From assembly GCA_965228015.1 (NCBI GenBank), contig OZ245787.1:1834515-1898514 (forward strand): a stretch of DNA of 64,000 nucleotides. Direction: 5' to 3'. Source of the DNA: SKKY01 sp965228015. GTDB lineage: Bacteria > Bacillota > Peptococcia > Peptococcales > SKKY01. A model generated the notes under the pieces. The model saw only the letters and a program-made list of their open reading frames with translations. It ran no database searches and was not told the DNA's origin. A program made the translations under genes and the position numbers. Below, one piece after another: positions 8,838 to 17,818 of the stretch; within the stretch, counting starts at the first letter, position 1, and each line of letters starts with the position of its first letter.

Positions 8838-9656
8838 ATGAATACGAAAGTATTAAGAATAATTGTTTTATTATCTATATTTACCTTACTGATCCCTGCC
8901 TTTTCTCTTGGTGAAAATTATAAAAAAATGGACAATCTTAATTTTATAGTTGATTTTGAATTTAAAGAATTTGAAAAAAGCCCTGCGAATATTGATGGAA
9001 GAATCTTGCTGCCAATGAGGGAATTTTTTGAAACTATTGGAGCAACTGTAGAATGGAATAATGAACTAAAAGAAATTAACGCCTTCTATGAAGATAATAA
9101 AGTTTTTCTAAAAATTGGATCCAGGGATTCAATAGTAAATGGAATTTTTAAAGAACTGGATGTTGCACCAACTTTGATTGAGGATACCACTTATATTCCC
9201 CTTAGATTTGCCGCAGAGTCTTTAGGGTATGAAATTCTTTGGAATGAAGAATTTAAAACGATATATGCTTTTTCAGACTACGAAGAAGCTGATTTGTCAG
9301 AGCTAAGAGAAACTCTTTCCGGCCACGGAATGATTCCAAATGATACAAGGATTATTGATACTTTTTCAGGTATTGGATCTTGGTATGGCGGGAAATTCCA
9401 CGGAAGAAACACTACCAGCGGCGAAGTCTTTGATCAATATGCTTTAACTGGTGCACACAGAACATTATCCTTTGGTACATTTGTCAGAGTAACCCACACT
9501 TACAACAACCAATCTGTTGTAATAAGAATTAATGACAGAGGACCCTTTGTTGTGGGAAGAGTAATTGATCTTTCTATGGCAGCAGCCGACATCATAGGAC
9601 TAAAATCCAGAGGTCTCGGGAAAGTATATGTTGAAGTATTAGAAAATTATTATTAA
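8838..9656 (+). CDS. Secreted stalk-domain plus RlpA-like double-psi beta-barrel protein
   Basis: Exported cell-wall protein of 272 residues. Residues 1-25 form a signal peptide (hydrophobic VLLSIFTLLIPAFSLG). Residues 40-150 match a copper-amine-oxidase N-terminal stalk domain, with the pattern GRILLPMREFFETIGATVEW and a second YIPLRFAAESLGYEILW repeat. Residues 185-270 form an RlpA/barwin-like barrel: GIGSWYGGKFHGRNTTSGE, DRGPF and the IDLSMAAA segment. Such proteins bind or cleave peptidoglycan. The gene is intact, monocistronic and followed by a strong terminator. Confidence 0.85.
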   Translation: MNTKVLRIIVLLSIFTLLIPAFSLGENYKKMDNLNFIVDFEFKEFEKSPANIDGRILLPMREFFETIGATVEWNNELKEINAFYEDNKVFLKIGSRDSIVNGIFKELDVAPTLIEDTTYIPLRFAAESLGYEILWNEEFKTIYAFSDYEEADLSELRETLSGHGMIPNDTRIIDTFSGIGSWYGGKFHGRNTTSGEVFDQYALTGAHRTLSFGTFVRVTHTYNNQSVVIRINDRGPFVVGRVIDLSMAAADIIGLKSRGLGKVYVEVLENYY

Positions 9657-9660
9657 TTAA

Positions 9661-9700
9661 AAGAGGTACTGATATTTTTATATGCCAGTACCTCTTTTTT
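9661..9700. terminator. Bidirectional rho-independent terminator
   Basis: Stem AAGAGGTACTG at 9661-9671 pairs with CAGTACCTCTT at 9686-9696 and is followed by a T run. It lies between the convergent RlpA-like gene and the response-regulator gene and can serve both strands. Confidence 0.85.
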
Positions 9701-10059
9701 CATAAATATTTTGAAACCTTTTCCAAAACAGATTCTTTTTTAAAGGGTTTAACTAAAAAATCCTCTGCTCCAGCCATAAAGGCATCTAAAATCATCCTTT
9801 TTTGTCCTAAAACAGAACAAATTAATATTTTTGCTTCCGGGTCTATTTTTTTTATTTCTCTTGTTGCTTCAATTCCGTTCATTACCGGCATTGTAATATC
9901 CATTATCACAAGATCAGGCTTTAGATTTGAGAATTTCATAACAGCTTCCTGGCCATCCTGAGCCTCTCCCACGATATCAAAGTTATTTTTCGTTAGTAAA
10001 TCTTTTAGTGTTGTTCTTACTATTGCAGCATCATCTACAAGCATAATCTTTAAAGACAA
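9700..10059 (-). CDS. CheY-like single-domain response regulator
   Basis: Stand-alone receiver domain of about 119 residues. It has the acidic pair in IMLVDDA, the phospho-acceptor aspartate in LVIMDITMP, the conserved Ser of ILICS and the lysine of FLVKPF, so it should be phosphorylatable. I prefer the TTG at 10059 because AGGAAGG stands about 9 bp upstream; a longer frame from 10113 adds residues with no domain. No histidine kinase or output gene is beside it. Chemotaxis-type signalling is possible, but no flagellar or chemotaxis gene is seen here. Confidence 0.85.
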   Translation of the reverse strand: MSLKIMLVDDAAIVRTTLKDLLTKNNFDIVGEAQDGQEAVMKFSNLKPDLVIMDITMPVMNGIEATREIKKIDPEAKILICSVLGQKRMILDAFMAGAEDFLVKPFKKESVLEKVSKYL

Positions 10060-10226
10060 ATCATATCTACCTTCCTGAATTCCGTTCTGTAAATATTGTA
10101 TTACAAAATGCACTTTTTTTCACTCTTTTTTCTTTTTTAAGATCAAAAATCCCTGTAATGGTATAGTCTTGTTGTAACACCTAGTACGGATAATATATAA
10201 TAAACTCGAACTAGGAGGATTACAAA

Positions 10227-10472
10227 ATGAGCAAACGTTACGATTTAGAATTCAAGAAGGAGGTTGTACGTGAATATCTAAAAGGCAAAAGCCTTGGTGA
10301 TCTTTTTGCAACCTACGGTGTATCAAAATCAACAATGTCCGGATGGATAAAAAATACAGCGAAGAATGTCATTACACAAAACCACAAAATAAAGAAAATG
10401 CAATATCACCAGAGGAATATAGAGCGCTTAACAAGAAGCTTATGGAACTTTAAAAGGAAAATGACTTCCTAA
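10227..10472 (+). pseudogene. IS3 transposase OrfA, frameshifted (copy 2)
   Basis: The first 50 residues match intact OrfA of copy 4. An A6 run replacing A7 after GWIKK then shifts the frame into an unrelated tail. The TAA that ends OrfA in copy 1 is also present here. The start ATG follows AGGAGG. Confidence 0.75.
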
Positions 10473-10508
10473 AAAAGCAGCGGCATTCTTCGCAAAGGAA
10501 ATCGATTA

Positions 10509-11366
10509 GTGGTATATCGGTTCATTGATGCCTATAAACTTGAGTTTGGATTGTGCTGGTTATGCCGCAAGTTCAACCTCTCTCCGAATATGTACTACAA
10601 TTACTTAAAGAACAGAAAATCCACGTATCGTGAGGGAAAGGCTAAAGTTCAAGAAAACATAAAAAGTATTTATTACAATAATGGACGCATTATCGGCCAT
10701 AGGTGGATGGTCGCTTTTCTTGCAAGGCAAAATATATTTATTGGTAAGACAACAGCACATAAGTATATGAACAAGGAATTAAACCTGCATGCAATCACTG
10801 TAAGAAAAAGGCCCAAATATGTAAAAGGTAAAAAGAACAAAGTATTTCCCAATATTCTTAATCAAAATTTCTCTGTCACAGAAAGAAATAAAGTATGGTG
10901 TACTGATTTCACCTATATAAGATTAACAAACGGTAAAATGCGTTATAATTGTACTATTATAGATTTAGCAAAAAGAGAAGCAATAGCAACGGTTAACTCA
11001 AAATGAATCAACTCAGATCTGGCAATAGAAGCCTTGTCTAAAGCTCTTGAAAGAGAGAGCCCAGATGAAGGGTTAGTCTTACATTCAGATCAGGGGGTAC
11101 AGTTCACCTCATGGGCTTTCGTAGAGTACTGCAAAAGCCAAGGAATAAGGCAAAGCATGAGTAAAACAGATCGCCCATATGATAACGCTCCAATGGAGAG
11201 ATTTTATAAATCACTTAAGTCAGAGCTTATTTACCACCAAAAATTTGAAACCGACCTACAATTAGATGAAGCTATCAATAAATATGTTTATGTGTGGTAC
11301 AACCACATTCGACCTCATTCATACAATAGAGGGCTGACTCCATTTGAAGCACGAAATATAAACTGA
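10509..11366 (+). pseudogene. IS3 transposase OrfB with internal TGA (copy 2)
   Basis: DDE transposase reading from a GTG at 10509 preceded by AAAGGA. It is interrupted in frame by TGA at 11004-11006 and continues to 11366. Catalytic regions WCTDF, HSDQG and PMERF are all present. Relative to copy 1 this copy has TDRPYD in place of TGCPYN before the catalytic glutamate and restores KSLKSE after it. Confidence 0.8.
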
Positions 11367-11435
11367 TTTTCCGTACTTAGTGTTACAAAGATGCTTGACC
11401 ATTACAATTTGTAGAAGAAAAACGGAGGTGTAAAA

Positions 11436-11916
11436 ATGAAAAACTTAATTATTTATTCGAGCAAACACGGTTTCACTAAAAAATGTGCGGAGATGTTAAA
11501 AGAAGGTTTAAAAGATGGAGGTGATTTGATTAACCTTAAAGAAAATCAAAAAATTGATTTAGATAATTATCAGGTTATAATTTTAGGAAGCTCAGTTTAT
11601 GCGGGAAATATACAAAAAGATATGAAAGATTTTATTGAGAAAAATCATGATGTTCTAATGGAAAAAATACAGGTTTGTTTACCTGTAATATGCATAAGGG
11701 ACAGGAAGCTGAAGAACAATTGAAAAAGGTTTATCCGTTAAATCTGGTTGAAAAATCATTTATGGCTACGTTTTTGGTGGAAGTTTTGACTTTGAAAAAA
11801 TGAATTTTATTGAAAAGCAAATTGTAAAAAAGATTGCAAAAGTTTCTGAAAGTGTAGAAACTATTGAAGTTGAAAATATAAGGAAGATGCAGGAAAAGGT
11901 CAATTCTTTGGTTTAA
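11436..11916 (+). pseudogene. Flavodoxin-domain protein, two frameshifts
   Basis: Flavodoxin-like FMN protein of the HemG/COG4635 type. The FMN phosphate loop is YSSKHGFTKKC at residues 7-17, and ILGSSVYAGN follows. The first frame leaves the family near 11670. The sequence continues as HKGQEAEEQLKKVYP in a second frame and as YVFGGSFDFEKM in a third, up to a stop at 11916. The intact product would be about 160 residues. The RBS GGAGGTG is good. Confidence 0.75.
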
Positions 11917-11925
11917 AACCATAAT

Positions 11926-11991
11926 CATATTTAATTCCTCCTGTTTATATGTAATTAAACAATTACATATAAACAGGAGGAATTAAATATG
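11926..11991. repeat. Perfect 31-bp inverted repeat over the ferritin start site
   Basis: Bases 11926-11956 are the exact reverse complement of 11961-11991, with a 4-base AAAC loop. The right arm contains the AGGAGG ribosome binding site and the ATG of the ferritin-like gene, ending on the G of the ATG. Transcribed from upstream, the RNA would form a 31-bp helix that buries both. The inner part (ATGTAATT/AATTACAT) could also be an operator dyad. Confidence 0.95.
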
Positions 11992-12507
11992 ATTAACAGA
12001 GAAGAGAAAAAAGCAAGAGTAATAGAAGTATTAAACAAAGCACGTTCTATGGAGCTTCAGGCTATTCATCAGTATATGAATCAACATTATAATTTAGACG
12101 ACAGAGATCTTGGGGAATTAGCAAAAAATATTAAATTAATAGCAATTGACGAAATGACTCATGCAGAAGCTTTTGCAGAAAGAATTAAAGAGTTGGGTGG
12201 AGAACCTACATCAGAATTATCAACTCCGGTAATTAAAGGACAAGAAACAGTTGAAATATTTACTGCAGATGCTAAGGCTGAAGAAGATACTATGGAAGCA
12301 TATAATGAGTTTGCAAAAGTTTGCAGTGAAAATGGGGACAGTATTACTAAAAAATTATTCGAACAAATTATTAATGATGAGCAAGAACGTTTAAATTATT
12401 TTGATAACATTGCTGGTCATATAGAAAACCTTGGAAATGTATATCTGGCTCGCATTGCTGGAACTTCAGCTTCAACTGGTGGTACAACAAAGAGTTTTGT
12501 AAATTAA
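11989..12507 (+). CDS. Ferritin-like di-iron protein (bacterioferritin type)
   Basis: Four-helix-bundle iron-storage or peroxide-detoxifying protein of 172 residues. Iron ligands appear as the glutamate of MELQAIHQY, the E-x-x-H of DEMTHAE, a mid-chain EED and the late NDEQERL. The short C-terminal tail GTSASTGGTTKSFVN is low-complexity. The start ATG lies at the very edge of a perfect palindrome, which suggests post-transcriptional or operator control. A terminator follows. Exact class (bacterioferritin or Dps-like) is not decided by sequence alone. Confidence 0.85.
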   Translation: MINREEKKARVIEVLNKARSMELQAIHQYMNQHYNLDDRDLGELAKNIKLIAIDEMTHAEAFAERIKELGGEPTSELSTPVIKGQETVEIFTADAKAEEDTMEAYNEFAKVCSENGDSITKKLFEQIINDEQERLNYFDNIAGHIENLGNVYLARIAGTSASTGGTTKSFVN

Positions 12508-12540
12508 GGTGAATAATATAAATACTTAATAATACTTAAG

Positions 12541-12569
12541 GCCACACTAAGTTGTGGCTTTGTCTTTTT
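12541..12569 (+). terminator. Terminator after the ferritin-like gene
   Basis: Stem GCCACA at 12541-12546 and TGTGGC at 12553-12558 with a short loop, then TTTGTCTTTTT. Confidence 0.8.
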
Positions 12570-12603
12570 GCTAACTAACAACCTTGCCTGAGAATAAGAG
12601 TTG

Positions 12604-12632
12604 TTGATTAAAAGGGAGATTTATGGTACAAT
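12604..12632 (+). promoter_or_regulatory. Sigma-A-type promoter for kamA-ablB
   Basis: TTGATT at 12604-12609 and TACAAT at 12627-12632 with exactly 17 bp between. It is followed by a hairpin with a T run and then kamA, so transcripts begin ahead of a potential attenuator. Confidence 0.6.
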
Positions 12633-12649
12633 AAGAAACGAACAAAATA

Positions 12650-12702
12650 AAAAAAGATACTCTCTTAGGACTTTATTAGTAACAAGAGAGTATCTTTTTT
12701 TA
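12650..12702 (+). terminator. Terminator-like hairpin in the kamA leader
   Basis: A 17-bp arm (AAAAAAGATACTCTCTT) pairs with 12684-12700, which ends in a run of T. It sits between the predicted promoter at 12604-12632 and the kamA start at 12724. It therefore either attenuates kamA or terminates read-through from upstream. No obvious anti-terminator is seen. Confidence 0.7.
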
Positions 12703-12723
12703 TTTTGAAGGTGAAAATTTATT

Positions 12724-14009
12724 ATGAAGGAAAAAATGAAGTTAGAACAGCGGAAAGACTGGAAATGGCAAAGAAAAAATCTAATCAGGGATGTAGAAAC
12801 AGTAGAAAAAATGCTTGGGATTAGTTTTGATAAGGAAGAAAAACAAAAAATACAAAATACTATAGAAAAATTCCCCATGGCAATTACTCCATATTATCCT
12901 TCTCTTATTAACCCATCTAATTACAAAGATGACCCTGTATTTAAACAAGCCTTTCCCGATCCCGAAGAACTTTCAATTTCGTCTTGTGATATGAAAGATC
13001 CCTTAAGTGAGGATATAGACAGTCCCGCTCTTGGAATAACCCACCGATATCCTGACCGGGTATTGTTTCATGTAAGTAATATATGTGCCATGTATTGCAG
13101 ACATTGCACCAGGAAAAGGAAAGTTAGAGATACAGACAATGTTCCTTCAAGAGACGAACTCAGGGAAGGAATAGAATACATTAAAGGAAATCAGGAGGTT
13201 AGAGATGTTTTGTTATCAGGAGGAGATCCCCTAATGTTTTCTGACGATAACCTTGATTGGATTTTAAGTGAAATTTATTCAATTCCTCATGTGGAAGTTA
13301 TTAGAATTGGATCCAGAATACCAGTAGTTCTGCCTTATCGAACAACGGAAGATTTAATCGAAGTATTTAAAAAATATGAAAAGCTTTGGCTAAATACACA
13401 CTTTAATCATCCTAATGAGATTACAGAAACAGCAAAAAAAGCTTGAGAAAGTTATCTTTAGCTGGGATTCCTTTAGGAAACCAGTCAGTATTATTAAGAG
13501 ATGTAAATGATTGTCCAAGAATTCAAAAAAAGTTAGTACAAAAACTTGTTCAGAACAGAGTAAGGCCATACTATTTATATCAATGTGATCTTTCTGAGGG
13601 ACTTGAACATTTCAGAACATCTGTAGGAAAAGGTATTGAAATTATGGAAAGTCTTCGTGGACATATAAGCGGTTTTTCTGTTCCGACCTATGTAATAGAT
13701 GCTCCGGGTGGAGGAGGTAAAATTCCTGTTATGCCCAATTACTTAATTTCATGGTCTGCCAACAAAGTTATTTTAAGAAATTATGAGGGTGTAATAACTA
13801 CCTATAAAGTTCCGGATAATCATACAAGTAATTCTTGTGATCTTGAATGTAAAGACTGCAATTTGCAACTTGATATTGATAATGCGGAAGAATACAAAGC
13901 ATTGGGAGTATATAAATTACCAACAGATTATGATGAAGAAATAACCTTAACTCCGGAAAATCTGGAAAGAAGAGAAAGAAGTGAGAATGGAGATGATGAA
14001 ATTGGATGA
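12724..14009 (+). pseudogene. kamA: L-lysine 2,3-aminomutase, one frameshift
   Basis: Radical-SAM, PLP-dependent enzyme that makes L-beta-lysine, the first step of N-epsilon-acetyl-beta-lysine osmolyte synthesis. The cluster-binding motif CAMYCRHC is near residue 123. LLSGGDPLM and the RIGSRIPV strand follow, and the C-terminal CDLECKDC cysteine pattern is present. The frame breaks at the A7 run near 13434-13440: ETAKK should run into SLRKLSLAGIPLGNQ. One added A restores a full-length product of about 428 residues. It overlaps ablB. Confidence 0.9.
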
Positions 14010-14830
14010 GATAATAAGAATAGATGACTCGTTTATTCAACATGGTAAATATAATGACAGAGTATATATTATGAAAATCACTGATGAAAACTATAAAGAG
14101 GTTATAAAGACCTCTGAAAAACTTGCTAAAGAAAACAATTATGGGAAAATTTTTGCTAAAGTACCTTTTCATATTGGGGAAGAATTTTAGAAAAAAGGTT
14201 ATATTCTTAAAGCCGCTATACCTGATTTTTACAAGAACAGTGAAGAATGCTTGTTTTATTCAAAATATTATTTTGATAAAAGAGCTGAAGATTATTTTGA
14301 AAAAGAAAATGAAGAGTGTCTTCAAGAAGCTTTTAAAAGTACTTTGAAATCCAAGGAAGATAAGCAAGATGAAGAATTGTTTATTAAAGTGGCAGGAAAA
14401 AAATGCTGAAGATATCGCTTGTTTATTAAAAGCAGTTTTCAAAACCTATCCTTTCCCGGTTTTTGATAAAGAGTATATTTTGAAAACCATGGAGGATAAT
14501 ATAAAATATTATTGTTATTATGATGGAAATATTCTTGCAGGTGTTCCTTCCTCAGAAAAGGATATTTATAATAAAAATGCTGAAATGACGGATTTTGCAG
14601 TAAAAAAAGAGTATAGAGGGAAAAGTATATCTAAAGCTTTATTAAAAGCTATGGAAAAGGATTTAAAGGAAGAAAATTATAGGGTTCTCTATACAATCGC
14701 CCGGGCAGGAAACTTAGGAATAAATATTCTATTTGCCCGGTAAGGATATATTTTTTCAGGGAAAGCAGTTAATAATACCAATATCTCTGGAAATATTGAA
14801 AGTATGAACCTTTGGTATAAAAAATTATAA
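13981..14830 (+). pseudogene. ablB: Beta-lysine N6-acetyltransferase, several lesions
   Basis: GNAT acetyltransferase that completes N-epsilon-acetyl-beta-lysine. Starts at 13981, 13987 or 13993 are possible. Pieces are recognisable in order: NDRVYIMKI, KVPFHIGEEF, then a stop at 14188-14190, KKGYILKAAIPDFY, a break in the A7 run near 14398, DFAVKKEYRGKSISKALLKAME (GNAT CoA loop), a TAA at 14741-14743, and the ending NISGNIESMNLWYKKL. The first stop could be two compensating homopolymer slips. Together with kamA this operon is non-functional as written. Confidence 0.82.
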
Positions 14831-14847
14831 ATATTATTCTGGGATGG

Positions 14848-15039
14848 ATGAAAATGGAGCCTGAAAAGAAAAGGGTTTATTGCAAAAACTGCATAAATTA
14901 TTATATTACATGGGATAAAAAATTTCCCCACGGCTGTAAGCTGTGGGGAATTAAATCTATGCAAATGCCTTCCCTTGTAGTATACCGTTCAAAGGGGAAT
15001 ACCTGCGAATATTATAAAAAAAGAGAAGGTAATGTTTGA
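14848..15039 (+). CDS. Small cysteine-rich protein of unknown function
   Basis: A 63-residue protein with the pattern CKNC near residue 11, HGCKLWGIKS in the middle and C near residue 54. I recognise the pattern as a small conserved protein seen in anaerobic bacteria, sometimes mislabelled uracil-DNA glycosylase. Four cysteines suggest a zinc or Fe-S site. It ends directly at the tail of aroF on the other strand. Its function is unknown. Confidence 0.6.
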   Translation: MKMEPEKKRVYCKNCINYYITWDKKFPHGCKLWGIKSMQMPSLVVYRSKGNTCEYYKKREGNV

Positions 15040-16074
15040 CTATTGATTCGTTTTTTCTACAAGGTGATAGATTAATCTTTCTGTAGCCGGCCAGCCTAAA
15101 CATGGATCTGTAATGGATTTCCCGAATATTCCACCATTTACAGCTTGAGAACCTTCTTCCAAATAACTTTCTATCATTAAACCCTTTACATATTTACCAA
15201 TAATTGGCTCTTTTCTTTTGTTGTGAATAATCTCTGATGCAATTCTTGGTTGTTGATTAAATTGTTTATCAGAATTTGCATGATTTACGTCAATTATAAT
15301 AGCTGGATTTTCTAAATTACGACTTTCATACTCTTCAATAAGACGCATTAAATCTTCATAATGATAATTTGGAATGCTTCTTCCATATTGGTTTACGGCA
15401 CCTCTTAAAATAGCATGAGCAAGAGGGTTGCCTTCAGTTTCAACTTCCCAGCCTCTGTATATAAAATGATGACCTATCTGCCCTGCTTTAATAGAATTTA
15501 GCATTACGCTTAAATCACCACTGGTAGGATTTTTCATTCCTGCAGGAACATTAAATCCACTTACAGTAAGTCGGTGCTGTTGATTTTCAACAGATCTTGC
15601 CCCAACAGCAACATAACTCAGAAGATCATCAAGGTAAGCGTAATTCTCTGGATATAACATTTCATCTGCACAACTTAAATGAGATGTTTCAATTGTTCTT
15701 AAGTGAAGTTTTCTGATTGCTTTAATACCTTCGTACATATTCGCAACTTTATTAGGGTCTGGCTGGTGCAACATTCCTTTATAGCCTTCACCGGTGGTCC
15801 TGGGTTTGTTAGTGTAGACCCTTGGGATAATAATAGTATCATCTTTTACTTCTTCCTGAACCTTTGCAAGTCTTTCGATATAAGATAAAACTGAATCTTC
15901 ATTATCCGTAGAACATGGCCCGATAATCAGAAGGAATTTACCGCTTTTTCCTGTAAGCACATCTTGAATTTCTTTGTCTCTTGCATTCTTTATTTTTTTA
16001 ATTTGTTCTGAAACGGGTATTTCCTGAAATAACACATTTGGTGGTGGAAGTTCTCTTAAAAATTTATATGACAT
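15040..16074 (-). CDS. aroF: 3-deoxy-7-phosphoheptulonate (DAHP) synthase
   Basis: First enzyme of the shikimate pathway, joining phosphoenolpyruvate and erythrose 4-phosphate. The 344-residue protein is the AroFGH (class I alpha) type: IGPCS near residue 50, PRVYTNKPRTTGEGYKG, the SVENQQHR active-site segment, PAGMKNPTSGD, a DVNHAN metal site and a late LMIESYLEEG. It is intact. Its gene name (F, G or H) and feedback specificity are not decided. It is 17 bp downstream of the nucleoside-kinase gene and probably co-transcribed with it. The product feeds chorismate, yet the pABA branch in this window is broken. Confidence 0.92.
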   Translation of the reverse strand: MSYKFLRELPPPNVLFQEIPVSEQIKKIKNARDKEIQDVLTGKSGKFLLIIGPCSTDNEDSVLSYIERLAKVQEEVKDDTIIIPRVYTNKPRTTGEGYKGMLHQPDPNKVANMYEGIKAIRKLHLRTIETSHLSCADEMLYPENYAYLDDLLSYVAVGARSVENQQHRLTVSGFNVPAGMKNPTSGDLSVMLNSIKAGQIGHHFIYRGWEVETEGNPLAHAILRGAVNQYGRSIPNYHYEDLMRLIEEYESRNLENPAIIIDVNHANSDKQFNQQPRIASEIIHNKRKEPIIGKYVKGLMIESYLEEGSQAVNGGIFGKSITDPCLGWPATERLIYHLVEKTNQ

Positions 16075-16091
16075 TTTTTCAGCCCCTTTAT

Positions 16092-17756
16092 TTATATAAA
16101 ATCATTTTTCCCAATAAATTCTCTTAATATTGAATTAGAGGGTATTTGTGCATCTTTAGTTAGCGGGTAGAAAAAAGATGCCAGCCTAATTAGTCTTTGA
16201 GCCTCATAATATTCTGGCTCCCTGGGAGATATTTCCTGAAGAAGGGGAATAAGATAGTCTCTTATTGTTGCAAGTTCATAAACTAAAGAAGAATTGAAAA
16301 TTATGTCAGCTTCTTCATTATAAGGGAAAATGCGTCCTTCTTCACCTTTTCTTACTGTTGACCAATACCTTAGCGTTTCTAGAGCAGAACGCCCACGGGC
16401 ATTATGATCCCTGACAATCCTTCTCATTAGTCGTGCATCTGTTGTAGGGAGCCTGTTGTGGTAGTCAATGCCAAGTTGGGTTAATGCGTTAATGTAGATT
16501 TTGGCTTTGTTTTTTCTGTATATAGAGGAAGTAAGTTTTTCATTAAGTCCGTGGATTCCTTCAATTATTAATATTTCTCTTGGATCCAGCTTAATTTTGT
16601 TTCCTTTAAAAGATCTTGTTCCTGAAACAAAATCATATTCAGGAATTTCTATTTCTTTTCCATCGAAAAATCTTTGTAAATGATTTTGAAAAAGCTGAAT
16701 ATCTACAATATCAAGAGATTCAAAATCTGGAGCTCCATCGGGACCTAGAGGTCGGTCTTTTGCATCAATAAAGTAATCATCAATGGAAAGAAGTTCCGTT
16801 TTATAACCTATAACCTGTAACTGGATACTTAATCTTTTGGTAAAGGTTGTTTTCCCAGAAGATGAGGGCCCGGCTATACAAATAAGTTTTAAGTCTTCAT
16901 TTTGAACCAGGGTATCGGCAATCTGAGCAATTTTTTTCTCATGCAAAGCCTCTGAAATTTTAATTATATTATTTATTTCTTTGTTTTTTATATATTCATT
17001 TAGTGATGAAATGTAGTTACATTCAATAATTTTTGCCCAGCGCCGGGTTTCTGTAAAAACTTTTGCAAGTTTTGGATTTTCAACAAATTCCGGTAATTCA
17101 AGGGGGTTGCTTCTTGCAGGGAATCTTAGTATAAACCCTGGAGGATAGAATTTTAAATCAAATAAATTTAAGTATCCTGTAGAAGGAACCATGGTTCTGT
17201 AAAAGTAACCAAACTTGCTTCCAAGATAGTATATGCTGGAAACAGGGTTCTTTAGTTGATTTAAGAGCAAAGCTTTATCTTCCATGTCATGATTCTTATA
17301 CAGATCTATTACTTCCTGAGTTGGTAGTACTTTTTTAATAAAAGGTAAATCTTTTACTACATATTCTCTCATTCTGTCTTCAATCTTCTGCAGTTCTTTT
17401 CTTGTCAGGGCGGGTTTGATTTGTATTTTGCAGTAAACACCCTGGCTTAATGAGTTTTCAATAGTAAGTTTTGATCTGGGAAAAATTTCTTTTGCCGCAA
17501 CAATCAAAAGAAAAATCAAACTCCTTTGATATACTTTGCTCCCAAGTTCTGATGATAAGTCTAAAAATTCTATCCGACAGTTTTTCTTTGAAGAATTAAG
17601 AACATAAGTAAGATCTTTTACATTGCCATCTACCATTGCAACTATTATTGGAGTCTGATACATATGCTGAAAATCTTTGCTGACTTCAAGTAAAGAAATA
17701 TTTTCTGGATATTTTTTTTCAATGTTTCCATTAATTATTAAGCTTAACTCAGTCAT
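16092..17756 (-). CDS. TGS-domain nucleoside (uridine-type) kinase
   Basis: Large kinase of 554 residues. The N-terminal 60 residues are a TGS-like domain, followed by a ThrRS second-additional-like region (residues 70-250) with an YYLGSKFGYFYR-type segment. The C-terminal half is a phosphoribulokinase/uridine kinase domain with Walker A GPSSSGKTT near residue 294, DDYF, EGIHGLN and the lid RRIVRDHNARGRSA. This architecture is conserved in clostridia and thermophiles and phosphorylates nucleosides; the exact substrate is unknown. Intact. Confidence 0.85.
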   Translation of the reverse strand: MTELSLIINGNIEKKYPENISLLEVSKDFQHMYQTPIIVAMVDGNVKDLTYVLNSSKKNCRIEFLDLSSELGSKVYQRSLIFLLIVAAKEIFPRSKLTIENSLSQGVYCKIQIKPALTRKELQKIEDRMREYVVKDLPFIKKVLPTQEVIDLYKNHDMEDKALLLNQLKNPVSSIYYLGSKFGYFYRTMVPSTGYLNLFDLKFYPPGFILRFPARSNPLELPEFVENPKLAKVFTETRRWAKIIECNYISSLNEYIKNKEINNIIKISEALHEKKIAQIADTLVQNEDLKLICIAGPSSSGKTTFTKRLSIQLQVIGYKTELLSIDDYFIDAKDRPLGPDGAPDFESLDIVDIQLFQNHLQRFFDGKEIEIPEYDFVSGTRSFKGNKIKLDPREILIIEGIHGLNEKLTSSIYRKNKAKIYINALTQLGIDYHNRLPTTDARLMRRIVRDHNARGRSALETLRYWSTVRKGEEGRIFPYNEEADIIFNSSLVYELATIRDYLIPLLQEISPREPEYYEAQRLIRLASFFYPLTKDAQIPSNSILREFIGKNDFI

Positions 17757-17788
17757 AAGGGTACCTGCCTTTTTTATAGTTGAAAATA

Positions 17789-17812
17789 CACCCTCGCCAA
17801 TTGGAGAGGGTG
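17789..17812 (-). terminator. Terminator after the zinc-ribbon gene
   Basis: CACCCTC at 17789-17795 pairs with GAGGGTG at 17806-17812. Read on the minus strand it is followed by TATTTTC, so it would end the transcript of the gene at 17819-18124. Confidence 0.65.
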
Positions 17813-17818
17813 CTAAGA

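Larger units (their letters stand above)
10154..11406 (+). mobile_element. IS3-family insertion sequence, copy 2
   Basis: A 1253-bp copy of the same element as at 7435, in the opposite orientation, bounded by TGTAATGG and CCATTACA. Flanking triplets CCC and ATT do not match, so no target duplication is present. It lies between the response-regulator promoter region (10060-10153, otherwise featureless) and the flavodoxin remnant. Confidence 0.93.

Noticed and set aside
11731..11928. Minus-strand frame starting from the left arm of the ferritin palindrome
   Set aside because: It is antisense to the flavodoxin remnant and has no recognisable protein pattern; its start signal exists only because the palindrome mirrors the ferritin start.
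14188..14190. In-frame TAG in ablB as possible pyrrolysine
   Set aside because: The family has LEKGY here; two compensating homopolymer slips or one substitution explain it, and other lesions follow in the same gene.
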